Source of the DNA: Pontibacter sp. Tf4
Lineage (GTDB): Bacteria; Bacteroidota; Bacteroidia; Cytophagales; Hymenobacteraceae
Direction: 5' to 3'
Length of the DNA: 64,000 nucleotides
Assembly (NCBI RefSeq): GCF_014212495.1
Contig: NZ_JACKZC010000008.1
Location: 62,001 to 126,000 of the forward strand
Made by a program: the position numbers and the translations under genes. Below, one piece after another: positions 19,716-29,300 of the stretch. Within the stretch, counting starts at the first letter, position 1. The number at the start of each line of letters is the position of its first letter. The notes under the pieces were generated by a model that was not told where the DNA came from, searched no databases, and was given only the letters and a program-made list of their open reading frames with translations.

Positions 19716-22247
19716 TTGTCTGAGCTACTGAACTTTAATTACCCGCCCGAGCCGGCCGTGGACCGCGTTACGCTTTTCGCCGACGTGATCCTGCCCTTGC
19801 CGTTGCCCAAGCTGTATACTTACCGCATTCCGTTCGAAATGAACGACGATGTGCTGGTAGGTGCGCGGGTAATTGTACAGTTTGGGGCAAAGCGGGTGTT
19901 AAGCTGTATTGTGGCCGACATTCACGAGCAGGCTCCGGCAGATTACCAGGCAAAGTATATTTTAGATGTGCTGGACGATACGCCTATAGTTACCGCACCG
20001 CAGCTAAAGCTTTTTAAGTGGATTGCGGACTATTATATGTGCACCCTGGGCGAAGTGATCAATGCAGCGCTGCCATCAGCTTTAAAACTGAGCAGCGAAT
20101 CGCGCATACAGCTGCACCCGCACTTCAATCCCGAAGAAGACGACATTCCGCTCAGCACGCAGGAAGCGAAGATCATTTATGCCCTGCAGCAAAACCAGCA
20201 CCTGACCTTTACCGATGTAGCAAACGTGCTTCAGGTCAAAAGCTATCACAAATACATTAAATCGCTGATTCAGAAAGAGGCGATCATCATATTTGAGCAG
20301 GTAAGCGACAAATTCTCGCCCAAAGTGGTGAAAAAAGTGCGCCTGAGCGAGCATTTTGTGCAGGAAGAGGGCATGCTGGAAGAGCTTTTCGAGCAGCTTA
20401 CACCTAAGACCAAGCAACTCGACATCCTGCTGAATTATCTGCAACAGGTGCCGGTGCACCAGGATGTAAACCTGAACTATAAGGGACTTGAGAAATCGGT
20501 ACTCACCAATAACCCGCATCTGTCCAAATCATCTATTGATTCGCTGATAAAGAAAGGCGTGCTGGAGCAGTTCGACCAGATCATTTCCCGTTTTCCGGTA
20601 GATGACTCGCCACGTTTGCTGCCGATGACGCTTTCGGAGCACCAATTGCAGGCGAAAGATGAGATTCTGGGTTTATTCAAAGAGAAAGACACAGTGCTGC
20701 TGCATGGCGTGACAGGCAGTGGTAAAACCGAAGTATACATCGACCTGATAAAACACGCGCTGGAAGGTGGCGGGCAGGTTCTTTACTTACTCCCTGAAAT
20801 TGCCCTTACTGCTCAGATCGTAACGCGCCTGATGAAGGTGTTTGGCGAAAAGCTGGGCGTTTACCATTCCAAGTTCTCGGATAACGAGCGGGCCGAAGTG
20901 TGGCAGGGCGTGCTTTCGGGCAGGTTCCAGGTAGTGGTGGGTGTGCGTTCGGCGGTTTTCCTGCCGTTCCATAACCTGTCGCTGATTATAGTGGACGAAG
21001 AGCACGAAGCCAGTTATAAGCAGTACGATCCGGCTCCGCGCTACAATGCCCGCGAAACAGCCCTGATGATGGCGCACTTGCAGGGTGCGAAAACATTGTT
21101 AGGCTCTGCCACGCCAGCTATTGAAACGTACTATAACTGCCAGACCGGCCGCTGGGGATTGGTTAGCATGACCAAACGTTTTGGCGAAGCGCAGTTGCCG
21201 GATGTAGAACTGATAAACACCCGCGAAGAGCAGCACCGCAAAAACATGCACAGCCACTTTTCCGGGAAACTTTTAACAGCTATAGAGGAACGCCTGCACC
21301 GCCACGAACAAGTGATCCTGTTTCAGAACCGCCGTGGTTATGCGCCTTTTATTGCCTGCGACGAATGCTCCTGGATTCCGAAGTGCCGTAACTGCGCTGT
21401 AAGTTTGTCTTATCACAAATTCAGTAACGAGCTGCGTTGCCATTATTGTGGCTACCACGAGCGTATGCCATCCGACTGCCCTGCCTGTGGCGCTACTACA
21501 CTCAAGAGCATGGGCTTTGGTACCGAAAAGATCGAGGACGAACTGAAACTGATGCTGCCAAAAGCCGAGGTGCAGCGCATGGACCTGGACACGACCAAGA
21601 AAAAGAACAGTTACCAGCAGATCATTGCTGATTTTGAGAACGGCAAGACCAATATCCTGGTAGGGACGCAAATGGTAACCAAAGGCCTGGACTTTGAGAA
21701 CGTAAGTTTAGTGGGCATCCTGAACGCCGACAGCATCATCCATTTCCCCGACTTTCGGGCGCATGAGCGGGCGTTTCAGTTATTTGTGCAGGTGAGCGGG
21801 CGCGCCGGGCGTAAAGGCAAACCGGGTACCGTTTTTATCCAGACCCGCGACCCGATGCAGGCTATTTTCCGAAAAGTGAAAAGTGTGGACTATGAAGCCC
21901 TGTATGCCCATGAGATAGAAGAGCGGATGCGTTTTGCTTATCCGCCGTTCGTGCGTATGATCCGTGTTACGGTAAAACACGCCGATGAACGCACCTCAGA
22001 AAACGCAGCTATAGTTCTGGCAAAGGATCTGACTGACAGGTTGGGCAAACAACAGGTGTTAGGGCCGGAGATTCCATACATCTTCCGCATCCGGAACCTG
22101 TTCCTGAACGAGATACACATTAAGCTTCCACGTGAAAACGTGAACCTGCGCCAGGCAAAAGGCCAGATCGCACAAGCCATACAGCAATTATACCTGCTAC
22201 CCGACTTTAAAGGGGTAAAAGTGGTGGCCGACGTGGACCCGATGTAA
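19716..22247 (+). CDS. priA: Primosomal protein N' (replication restart helicase PriA)
   Basis: 3'-to-5' DNA helicase that reloads the replisome at stalled forks. The 843-residue protein has the N-terminal 3'-DNA-binding domain, Walker A GVTGSGKTEVY near residue 330, a DEEH box near 427 (VDEEHEASYKQYDP), and a zinc-binding insertion with eight cysteines (CDEC, CRNC, CHYC, CPAC) near 547-595. Motif V/VI sequences LVGTQMVTKGLDF and QVSGRAGRKGKPG follow. The reading frame begins at a TTG at 19716 (Leu/Met-Ser-Glu-Leu-Leu); no ATG is available until well inside the conserved region, so a TTG start is the best choice. Five CTATAG sites lie within or near the gene. Confidence 0.96.
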   Translation: MSELLNFNYPPEPAVDRVTLFADVILPLPLPKLYTYRIPFEMNDDVLVGARVIVQFGAKRVLSCIVADIHEQAPADYQAKYILDVLDDTPIVTAPQLKLFKWIADYYMCTLGEVINAALPSALKLSSESRIQLHPHFNPEEDDIPLSTQEAKIIYALQQNQHLTFTDVANVLQVKSYHKYIKSLIQKEAIIIFEQVSDKFSPKVVKKVRLSEHFVQEEGMLEELFEQLTPKTKQLDILLNYLQQVPVHQDVNLNYKGLEKSVLTNNPHLSKSSIDSLIKKGVLEQFDQIISRFPVDDSPRLLPMTLSEHQLQAKDEILGLFKEKDTVLLHGVTGSGKTEVYIDLIKHALEGGGQVLYLLPEIALTAQIVTRLMKVFGEKLGVYHSKFSDNERAEVWQGVLSGRFQVVVGVRSAVFLPFHNLSLIIVDEEHEASYKQYDPAPRYNARETALMMAHLQGAKTLLGSATPAIETYYNCQTGRWGLVSMTKRFGEAQLPDVELINTREEQHRKNMHSHFSGKLLTAIEERLHRHEQVILFQNRRGYAPFIACDECSWIPKCRNCAVSLSYHKFSNELRCHYCGYHERMPSDCPACGATTLKSMGFGTEKIEDELKLMLPKAEVQRMDLDTTKKKNSYQQIIADFENGKTNILVGTQMVTKGLDFENVSLVGILNADSIIHFPDFRAHERAFQLFVQVSGRAGRKGKPGTVFIQTRDPMQAIFRKVKSVDYEALYAHEIEERMRFAYPPFVRMIRVTVKHADERTSENAAIVLAKDLTDRLGKQQVLGPEIPYIFRIRNLFLNEIHIKLPRENVNLRQAKGQIAQAIQQLYLLPDFKGVKVVADVDPM

Positions 22248-22401
22248 AATATTAAAAAAATATTTTCGGGTTAAAAAGGGCTTGTAATTGCCGTAAAGTG
22301 GGTTTTCAGGGAAAAGCAGAAAATAATTTAAGTTTTTTTCTGAAACGCTGTAACTCCCGTAACACAGCCCCGTATATATGGGTACCTTTGGCTAAAAGTT
22401 G

Positions 22402-22450
22402 AAAACCTGAAAATCTTGAATTTGAAAGAATTTGTAGATTTTCAGGTTTT
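22402..22450. terminator. Long bidirectional terminator hairpin
   Basis: A perfect 15-bp inverted repeat, arms 22402-22416 and 22436-22450, with a 19-base loop. It is flanked by A and T runs on both sides and lies between convergent genes (priA and the 57-residue gene). Confidence 0.75.
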
Positions 22451-22456
22451 TCCTTT

Positions 22457-22630
22457 TTATATCCCCTTCCGGATGCGGTAAACGTACATGAAGCCGGCCA
22501 GCAGAAACAGCACTCCCAATATAATATCCACCGTATCGTGCTCGCCTTTGTACACGCGGTAAGCATTTAGGCCGGCAGCCAGAAAGCAGGCTACAGCCAG
22601 TAATATTTTAAAGATCCTGTTATTCCCCAT
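22457..22630 (-). CDS. Small membrane protein, 57 residues
   Basis: Short open frame from ATG at 22630 to TAA at 22457. The product begins MGNNRIFKILLAVACFLA, has two hydrophobic helices (residues about 7-22 and 37-51) joined by an acidic linker (VYKGEHDTVD), and ends RIRKGI. Pattern and length resemble small uncharacterised membrane proteins common in Bacteroidota; I do not recognise a named family. Support is a clean start, two helices, and a terminator hairpin directly beyond its stop. Function unknown. Confidence 0.6.
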   Translation of the reverse strand: MGNNRIFKILLAVACFLAAGLNAYRVYKGEHDTVDIILGVLFLLAGFMYVYRIRKGI

Positions 22631-22703
22631 TGGTTATAGTTTGTGGTAAAGTTATGCTAAGATAGAAGTTATCGCCGAATTAACCACATTCCGGCCAATC
22701 AGC

Positions 22704-22785
22704 ACTTCCTAATACCTTTCTAACTTCCTAATACCTTTCTAACTTCCTAATACCTTTCTAACTTCCTAACTTCCAACCTTTCTAA
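22704..22785. repeat. Tandem repeat, 19-bp unit, about 3.5 copies
   Basis: Three perfect copies of a 19-base unit ACTTCCTAATACCTTTCTA at 22704-22722, 22723-22741 and 22742-22760, then a degenerate partial copy. It lies just beyond the stop codon of the minus-strand M14 peptidase and ends in an AACTATAGTT palindrome at 22784-22793 that overlaps that stop. Confidence 0.9.
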
Positions 22786-22791
22786 CTATAG

Positions 22792-25350
22792 TTACTGTCC
22801 TACTACAAACACGGCGTTCCCGAACATCAGTTTGCCGCTGTGCCAGAACCCTCGGAACAACGGGTTATCGGCCATGTAGATCACTTCCCCTTTGCCCAGT
22901 GGTTGTGTGCCCAGTATAAGAGCATCCTGTAGTTTCTGTTTGGCCGCGGAGCCTACAAAGCCTGCCGTATAGTTGTCTTTCTTCAAAACACCCACATTCC
23001 AGCCATTTTCAAGGTACTTAAAAGCATTTGCCGAACGGATAAGTGCAAAATAAGTATCGCCGTAGCCAAAAGCCAGCGGGTGCGTTTTGTCCAGGTTTAC
23101 CCGGAACACGCTGCCCTGCACTTCTCCGGCCAAGGCCTCGCGCTCCTGGTCTGCGTAGGTTTTCAGCAGATCGTACGGGTTCTCATCTTTCTTACTTTTA
23201 GCCTTGTCGTCTTCTGCTTTTTCGTCTTCTTTCTTCTTCAAATCAAACTCCTTCTTACCAGCCAGCCAGGTTGCCGCTTCTTCCATAGCTATTAATTTAC
23301 CGCCGGTTTTTACCCAGTTCTTCACCAACTCCAGGGTCTGTTCGTCCAGCACACGGCTATAGTTACCCGATGGCAGTATAAGCACATCAAACTCATGCAG
23401 GGGCACACTTTTAAAATAAGATGTATGGATGGCTGTCACCGGATAGTTGATCTGCTGCTCAAAGTAATGCCATACTTCGCCAAAAGCGTAAGGCGATACC
23501 CCGTCGCCGGTCATCAGAGCAACTTTTGGCATTTTCAGGTTGCGTACATAACCGGAGCCAAAATCGGCGCCGCTGCTCACAAAGCCGGTACCGGTTGCAC
23601 CAAGTGCAATGCCATGCTTTTGAGCCACATCCCGAACTATAGCATCAAACTTATCGCCTAAGCGCTCGTTGCCTGTTCTGGTGATGATCAGTGTACCCGG
23701 AGCATATTGCTGCTTTTCGGTTTCGAATGCTTTGCCGGCCATGCGTACTTTAATGCCCTGCTTCATCAGCTCCGTCAGAAACTTCAGGTCGTTCAGGCTG
23801 TTCCAGCGGGCCAGGTAAGCGTAAGGCTTTGCTATAGTTGGCTGCGCTATTGCTTGTGCTGCTATCGTTTTGTGCTGCGGGTCAAGGCGTTTTTTCAGGG
23901 CATAGGCCTGTACGCCAAACGCATACGGCATCGCCCAGGACGTAATATCATAGGTCAGCGAGTCTTCGAGTGCCGAGCTTGGCTCGAACAGCACTTTTAC
24001 CAGCGTAGATTTTGGCTGATACATACTGATCACTACATCCTCAGCTCCTATTTTTACATTTTCCTCTTTACCGGTAGCATAGTTAAAACCGCGCCCGGAC
24101 GTGCTTTTGCCTGCATAGCCATACTGTATCTGTTGCCGCTCCAGGTAATCTGTCAGGGCTTTCAGATTTCCGGCACTGGCAGCGTCGTTCTTTATCACAA
24201 AGGCTTTATAGGTGCCGGCAGGGCGGTTCAGGTTATTGTCGTGATATTTTTTGAATTCCTGTTTCAGTTGGTCGGCTTTGTCTGAAGTTGCCTGCATGGT
24301 GGCCATACTGGCTGCAACGTGGTGCGCAATCCGGTCTGTAAGGGTAAGCGTATCGCCGTTCTGGGTTTTGATAGCCAGGCCAGCCCTGCCAGATCCGCCC
24401 TGCTCGTAGGTCATGCCAATGGCACCGTTGTAGGTAGGCCATGTATCGCCGTAGCTCGGGTAAAACAGGTCGAAGCTCTCACGGGTAAAGTACAGCCAGT
24501 TGTTCTTGTCAAAATATGCACGGTTATAGTCGCCGATGGTATTCTGGAACTGGCGCTGCCATGGCGTGATGCTCTCATGGAAAGGTTTAGCTGCCGGCGA
24601 GAAATAATACGGCGACTCCACTCCCATTTCATGAAAATCGGCATGGACCTGCGGAAGCCAGTTGTTATAAACCTCCAGGCGTTTTTTCGATTCTATCTGT
24701 GTCTGCCAGGCCCAGTCGCGGTTCAGGTCGAAGTAGTAGTGGTTTGGTCTGCCGCCCGGCCATGGTTCGTAGTGTTCCCAGGCGTACGGCGATGCGTTTC
24801 CGCCTTGCGCGGCTGCTTGTTTGTACCACTGCACATAGCGCTCGCGGCCATCGGGGTTCACACAAGGGTCTAGTATTACTACCGTATTTTTCAGCCAGTT
24901 CCGGGTCTGGGTATTTGCAGGATCAGCCAGTTCGTAGAGCACCTGCAGCACTGCCTCTGAGCTCACTGCTTCGTTGCCATGCACGTTGTAGCTCATCCAA
25001 ACTATAGCCGGCTGGTTGCCCTGCACCTGGCCCTGTTTTATCCCTGCCAGTTTCAGGTTATTTTCGCGTATCTCGTCCAGGCGCGCCAAATTATCTTCGG
25101 ATGCCACATAAGCCAGCACCAGCGGCCGGCCTTCGTACGTTTTGCCATACTCCTGTATTTTTATGTGGGCAGGTACCTGTGCTGCCAGGTACGTTACATA
25201 GTCCAGGATGCGGTTATGGGTGGTGAATTGCTGCCCCAGTTCGTAGCCTAAAAACTGCGCCGGTGTCTGGATACGCTGCTGCGCCCAGGCAGCCGGTATA
25301 CATAGCCAGAAAAGCACAAATACAAAAAGTTTTGGTATAGGGTATCGCAT
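22792..25350 (-). CDS. M14-family zinc carboxypeptidase, secreted
   Basis: An 852-residue exported metallopeptidase. Signal peptide FVFVLFWLCIPAAWAQ, then the M14 domain with Zn ligands H124 and E127 (YNVHGNEAVS), substrate-binding DPCVNPDGRERY, the third ligand histidine probably in HADFHEMG, and the catalytic glutamate probably in MTYEQGG. The C-terminal part (VALMTGDGVSPYAFGEVW onward) looks like a class I glutamine-amidotransferase/DJ-1-like flavodoxin fold. A Lys/Asp/Glu-rich insertion lies about residues 710-745. No T9SS C-terminal domain is visible, so a periplasmic site or Sec-only export is likely. It is paralogous to the M14 gene at 35125. Confidence 0.9.
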   Translation of the reverse strand: MRYPIPKLFVFVLFWLCIPAAWAQQRIQTPAQFLGYELGQQFTTHNRILDYVTYLAAQVPAHIKIQEYGKTYEGRPLVLAYVASEDNLARLDEIRENNLKLAGIKQGQVQGNQPAIVWMSYNVHGNEAVSSEAVLQVLYELADPANTQTRNWLKNTVVILDPCVNPDGRERYVQWYKQAAAQGGNASPYAWEHYEPWPGGRPNHYYFDLNRDWAWQTQIESKKRLEVYNNWLPQVHADFHEMGVESPYYFSPAAKPFHESITPWQRQFQNTIGDYNRAYFDKNNWLYFTRESFDLFYPSYGDTWPTYNGAIGMTYEQGGSGRAGLAIKTQNGDTLTLTDRIAHHVAASMATMQATSDKADQLKQEFKKYHDNNLNRPAGTYKAFVIKNDAASAGNLKALTDYLERQQIQYGYAGKSTSGRGFNYATGKEENVKIGAEDVVISMYQPKSTLVKVLFEPSSALEDSLTYDITSWAMPYAFGVQAYALKKRLDPQHKTIAAQAIAQPTIAKPYAYLARWNSLNDLKFLTELMKQGIKVRMAGKAFETEKQQYAPGTLIITRTGNERLGDKFDAIVRDVAQKHGIALGATGTGFVSSGADFGSGYVRNLKMPKVALMTGDGVSPYAFGEVWHYFEQQINYPVTAIHTSYFKSVPLHEFDVLILPSGNYSRVLDEQTLELVKNWVKTGGKLIAMEEAATWLAGKKEFDLKKKEDEKAEDDKAKSKKDENPYDLLKTYADQEREALAGEVQGSVFRVNLDKTHPLAFGYGDTYFALIRSANAFKYLENGWNVGVLKKDNYTAGFVGSAAKQKLQDALILGTQPLGKGEVIYMADNPLFRGFWHSGKLMFGNAVFVVGQ

Positions 25351-25481
25351 GTTATAAACTATAGGATGGCACGTATAAACTATAGCCGTAAAGTTACAGT
25401 TTCTGAGCAGTTATCAAGCGGTATACTCTATTTCGCTGAACTGGTTTCTGCGCCTGGCTGTTGCTATCGTACATAAGAGGT

Positions 25482-26171
25482 ATGCCGGCAAAACCAACTA
25501 TAACACAGCTGCTGCGGCGCATACTTCGTGCCACCGGAATTGCCATGTTATTAACTATAGTTACTGCCTTTATCCTGAGCTTTGTACCTGTAAACACAGC
25601 TGTTCCGCCAGTGCCTGCGCAGGATTCCGTACAGATCTACCTCACTTCCAACGGCATCCATACCGACCTGGTGCTGCCTGTTAAAACACCCTACATAGAC
25701 TGGCGCGGAAAGATACCGTTAGAGCATTTTGCCGGCGCCGACAGTAGCTTCACACATATTGGTTTTGGCTGGGGCGACCGTGCTTTTTACATGCAAACCC
25801 CCGAATGGAGCGACCTGACTATAGAAGTAGCTCTTGATGCCGTGTTCTGGCCTTCACCTTCTGCCATGCACGTGGAGTATATCCGCCGTCCGCTACGACC
25901 AACCAAGCACCAGCGCCCTATCAACCTCTCGCAGAAGCAGTACCAGCAACTGGTAACGTATATCTATAGTTCTTTCCAAAGCCAAAACGGCCATTTTATG
26001 CTGATCCCCGGCAAAGGCTATAGTGCAACCGACAATTTTTACGAAGCCAACGAGAAATTCTACTTCCCGAAGACCTGCAACTACTGGGTAAACAACGGTC
26101 TCAAAGCCGCTGACCTTAAAGCCGCTTTTTTTGCTCCTTTCCCCTACGCCGTTATGCGCCACTACCGGTAA
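25482..26171 (+). CDS. DUF2459 / TIGR02117 family protein
   Basis: A 229-residue protein beginning at the ATG at 25482 (MPAKPTITQLLRR); a TTG seven codons upstream is less likely. It has one N-terminal membrane helix (IAMLLTIVTAFILSF) and a soluble domain with SNGIHTDLVLPV, HIGFGWGDRAFYMQTPEW and KTCNYWVNNGLKAADL, the blocks of the DUF2459 family, once described near urease genes. The conserved histidine and cysteine/asparagine suggest an enzyme, but no activity is known to me. It is followed by a terminator shared with the convergent giant gene. Confidence 0.85.
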   Translation: MPAKPTITQLLRRILRATGIAMLLTIVTAFILSFVPVNTAVPPVPAQDSVQIYLTSNGIHTDLVLPVKTPYIDWRGKIPLEHFAGADSSFTHIGFGWGDRAFYMQTPEWSDLTIEVALDAVFWPSPSAMHVEYIRRPLRPTKHQRPINLSQKQYQQLVTYIYSSFQSQNGHFMLIPGKGYSATDNFYEANEKFYFPKTCNYWVNNGLKAADLKAAFFAPFPYAVMRHYR

Positions 26172-26284
26172 ATGTAAATTTCTGAGATTAACCTGTTAAA
26201 CAAGGTGGCTTCAGAACCTGAAACTATAGCAACTATAGGCAGGCCCTCTGATCATTACTCTTTCAGTTCAAAAAGGCTTTAACG

Positions 26285-26312
26285 TAAAAAAGACGGGTAA
26301 AATACCCGTCCC
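26285..26312 (-). terminator. Intrinsic terminator of the 2659-residue surface-protein gene
   Basis: Stem GACGGGTA / TACCCGTC (26292-26299 with 26303-26310) and a T run on the minus strand just beyond, 25 bases after that gene's stop codon. It may also serve the convergent DUF2459 gene. Confidence 0.8.
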
Positions 26313-26336
26313 TTTCTGCTTTAAACCCTAATAAGT

Positions 26337-29300
26337 TTACTGTTTAAATAATTTGAAGCTGTTAGTTGTTCCGTTATACCGCGTGGTGATGATGTACACA
26401 CCGGCAGGCAGATCGGCCCCCAGATCGAGGGTAGTGGTGTTCTTGCCCTGCTCTACATTTATGTGTTTAACCAGCAGTTGTCGGCCCATAATGTTGGTTA
26501 GCGTTACCTCCATGGTAGTTGATTTCTCGGCATCCACTTCCAGTTTCACTTCCCGCTCAAATGGGTTCGGATACACCAGCACCTTGTTCACCGCTTCTCC
26601 GAAGGCCACGGCCACCGGTCCGTAGTAGGTGTATTTGCCATCCAGATCGAGCTGGCGCAGGCGGTAATGCCGCGTACCATGCTTGCCGTTCTCCTTATCC
26701 ACGAACTCGTATTTCTGTTTTAAAGAAGACGTTCCGTTTTTAGAAGGCACAAACTGTAGTTGTCTGTAGCTCTTACCATCCTGCGACACCTGCACCTCAA
26801 AGCCTTTGTTGTCTTTCTCCGAAGCAGTCTCCCAGGTCAGTACCACCGCAGTGCCGCTACGCACCGCTTTGAAGTAGGTGAGTTCTACAGGGAGTGGGGT
26901 GATTGGTTCATCTGTGAAGAACTGGGTGAAGGAGTAACATGCCTCCAATGCCGTTGTAACTACAACTTTTACATCAAATACTGCATCTGTAGTTGGAGTC
27001 ATAGTATAGCTATTGCCTTGGGTTGTTGCCACAGATTCACCCCATTCGTTAGTAGCAAGGCTACCTATGTACCAGGTATAAAATCTGATGTCAGCTGTTG
27101 GTATATCAGTTGTGGTTACAAAAGTTACTGGTTCATTAACCTTAATTGGATTTGTTTCACTGATAGGGCCATTTGCATTTTCAGCTTTTACAACCCCCGT
27201 AGCTACTTGTGTTGGTGTAATTGTAACGGTACCTGATCCTGATGCACTGGCACAACCCCTTGCATCGGTGACAACAACAGTATAGGTGCCCCCTACCGAA
27301 GTCTGGAAGCTTGCTGTTGTTGGTAGTGGTCCGGTCCAACCGGAAGGAACTGTCCAGGTATAGTTATAAGGTCCTGCTCCTCCATCTACAGTTGCTGCTA
27401 CAGTAATGGTTGAGCCCTGGCATGTAGTCGGGCTATTTACAGTTACTGTTGGAAGTGGATTCACTGTTACTGTACTTGTAGCAGCAGCACTGCTTACACA
27501 AGATTTACTATCAGTAACACGGACTGTATACGTACCCGGAACTAAAGTCTGGAAGCTGGCAGTAGTTGGCACTGATCCTGTCCATTCAGCTGGTACAGTC
27601 CATGTGTAAGTATAAGGGCCTGTGCCACCGGCAGGAGTTGCTGTAACAGTTGCTGTTTGCCCTGCACATACAGTTGGGCTGTTTACTGTAACTGTTGGTA
27701 GTGCATTCTGTTTGATAACCGCGCTTCCACTCATGTTTGTGCTACACGCAGGTGTAGTGGCATACGCTGCAACTACAGTATAGGTAGTTGCCACTTTTGG
27801 AACTGTAAAGGTTAAAGGAGATCCTGTACCAGCTATAGTCTGCACGGTAGTAGCTCCATTCATTAAGGTATAGTTAACACCTGCCTGTGAGCCCGACAAA
27901 ATCAGCGGGAATGTACCTGTAGCACCTGCACAATATTCAGCATTTCCAGTTAAATTAAATACTGTAAGTGCTGGTTTAACTGTTAGTGTACCGAGCGGTA
28001 GGGTTGTAGTTGTTTCGCAGGAGTTTGCTACAACTACACTTACCGGATAGGTACCTGCTGTTGCTGTACGTGGAGCACTTACTGTTAACGTCGGCACTGT
28101 GGTAGTATAGGTCATGCCGCCTACGTTCCAGGTGTAGTTTACCGTAGTTGGACCTGTTGTTGTAACAGGAGCATTAAACGTTGCAGAACCATTTAAACAT
28201 ATTGTCTGACTTTGATCAGTTGGAGTACCCGCTACTATATCGTTTACATTTACGATAACAGAGTTTGCTGAAGGCCCCTCGATACAGTTGCTCGAAGGAA
28301 GGTAACCTGTGATATTTGAAGTGAACTTCACTTCCACACGGTCACCATTTATAAAACCGCCAACAGATGCTGCATCCGTGGTAAACGTGAAAGTATTACC
28401 TGTGTATCCTGAAGAGTATAGCACGGTATTAGTGCGTATTAACACTACCTGCAGTTGCAGATTGGCTATAGCCCAGGGGAAGCCGGCACCAAGTGTTCCT
28501 GTAAATGTAACAGCACCACCCTGGCAAATCGGGTTCGGAGATGCGGTTATGTTTATAACATAGTTATCCAGTACAGCACTATACATTCTGTTGGATTCAA
28601 TGCTTACAGGCCCGCACAGGTTACTGGATCTTACTTCTACTTCATAATAGTCCTGCGAGGAAAGGCCAGCATCACTTATAATATAAGCATCATTTTTCCT
28701 GTTTACTTCATCGTTCTTACCCCACTGGTATGTAAATGACCCAGGAGCTATTTTCCTTGCTTCCAGCGCAGGGCTAACAATTGGCTGGAAGAACCTGTAA
28801 GCCATTTCCTTTATTGACTGCGGTGTATTAGCCGGGAATGGGTAAGCCATGTTAGGCACAGGATAGCTACCACCACCTTTTGGTATTGGGTTACCGGCAG
28901 CATCTACCGGATTACCATCTGCATCAACCAGGTACGGATAGATTATTTCCCCTGGCTGCACATCTCTATATATTGCGGCAGTATAGGTTGTACCACCACC
29001 ACCACGGCAGAACGGATGTGGGTTAGCTGTAATAACTGCTCTGTAAGTAGATTGGCGGACTGTTACAGTCTTAGAGACAACCGTAGTACATGATCCCTGG
29101 GTTCTGGTATATGTGATGGTATGCGTACCAGGTCCTATCGTGCAAGGGTTAAAGGATGTTGCAGTTGCTCCGTTTATTCTGAAGGTGCCACCGCTCGGAG
29201 TACCTGCAAGAGGCAGAGCCGCTTGTCCTGTATAAACATCCGCAAATTTACCGTCTCCGTCGCTGTCATTATCAGTACCTAACGAGAAGCTGGTTATAGT

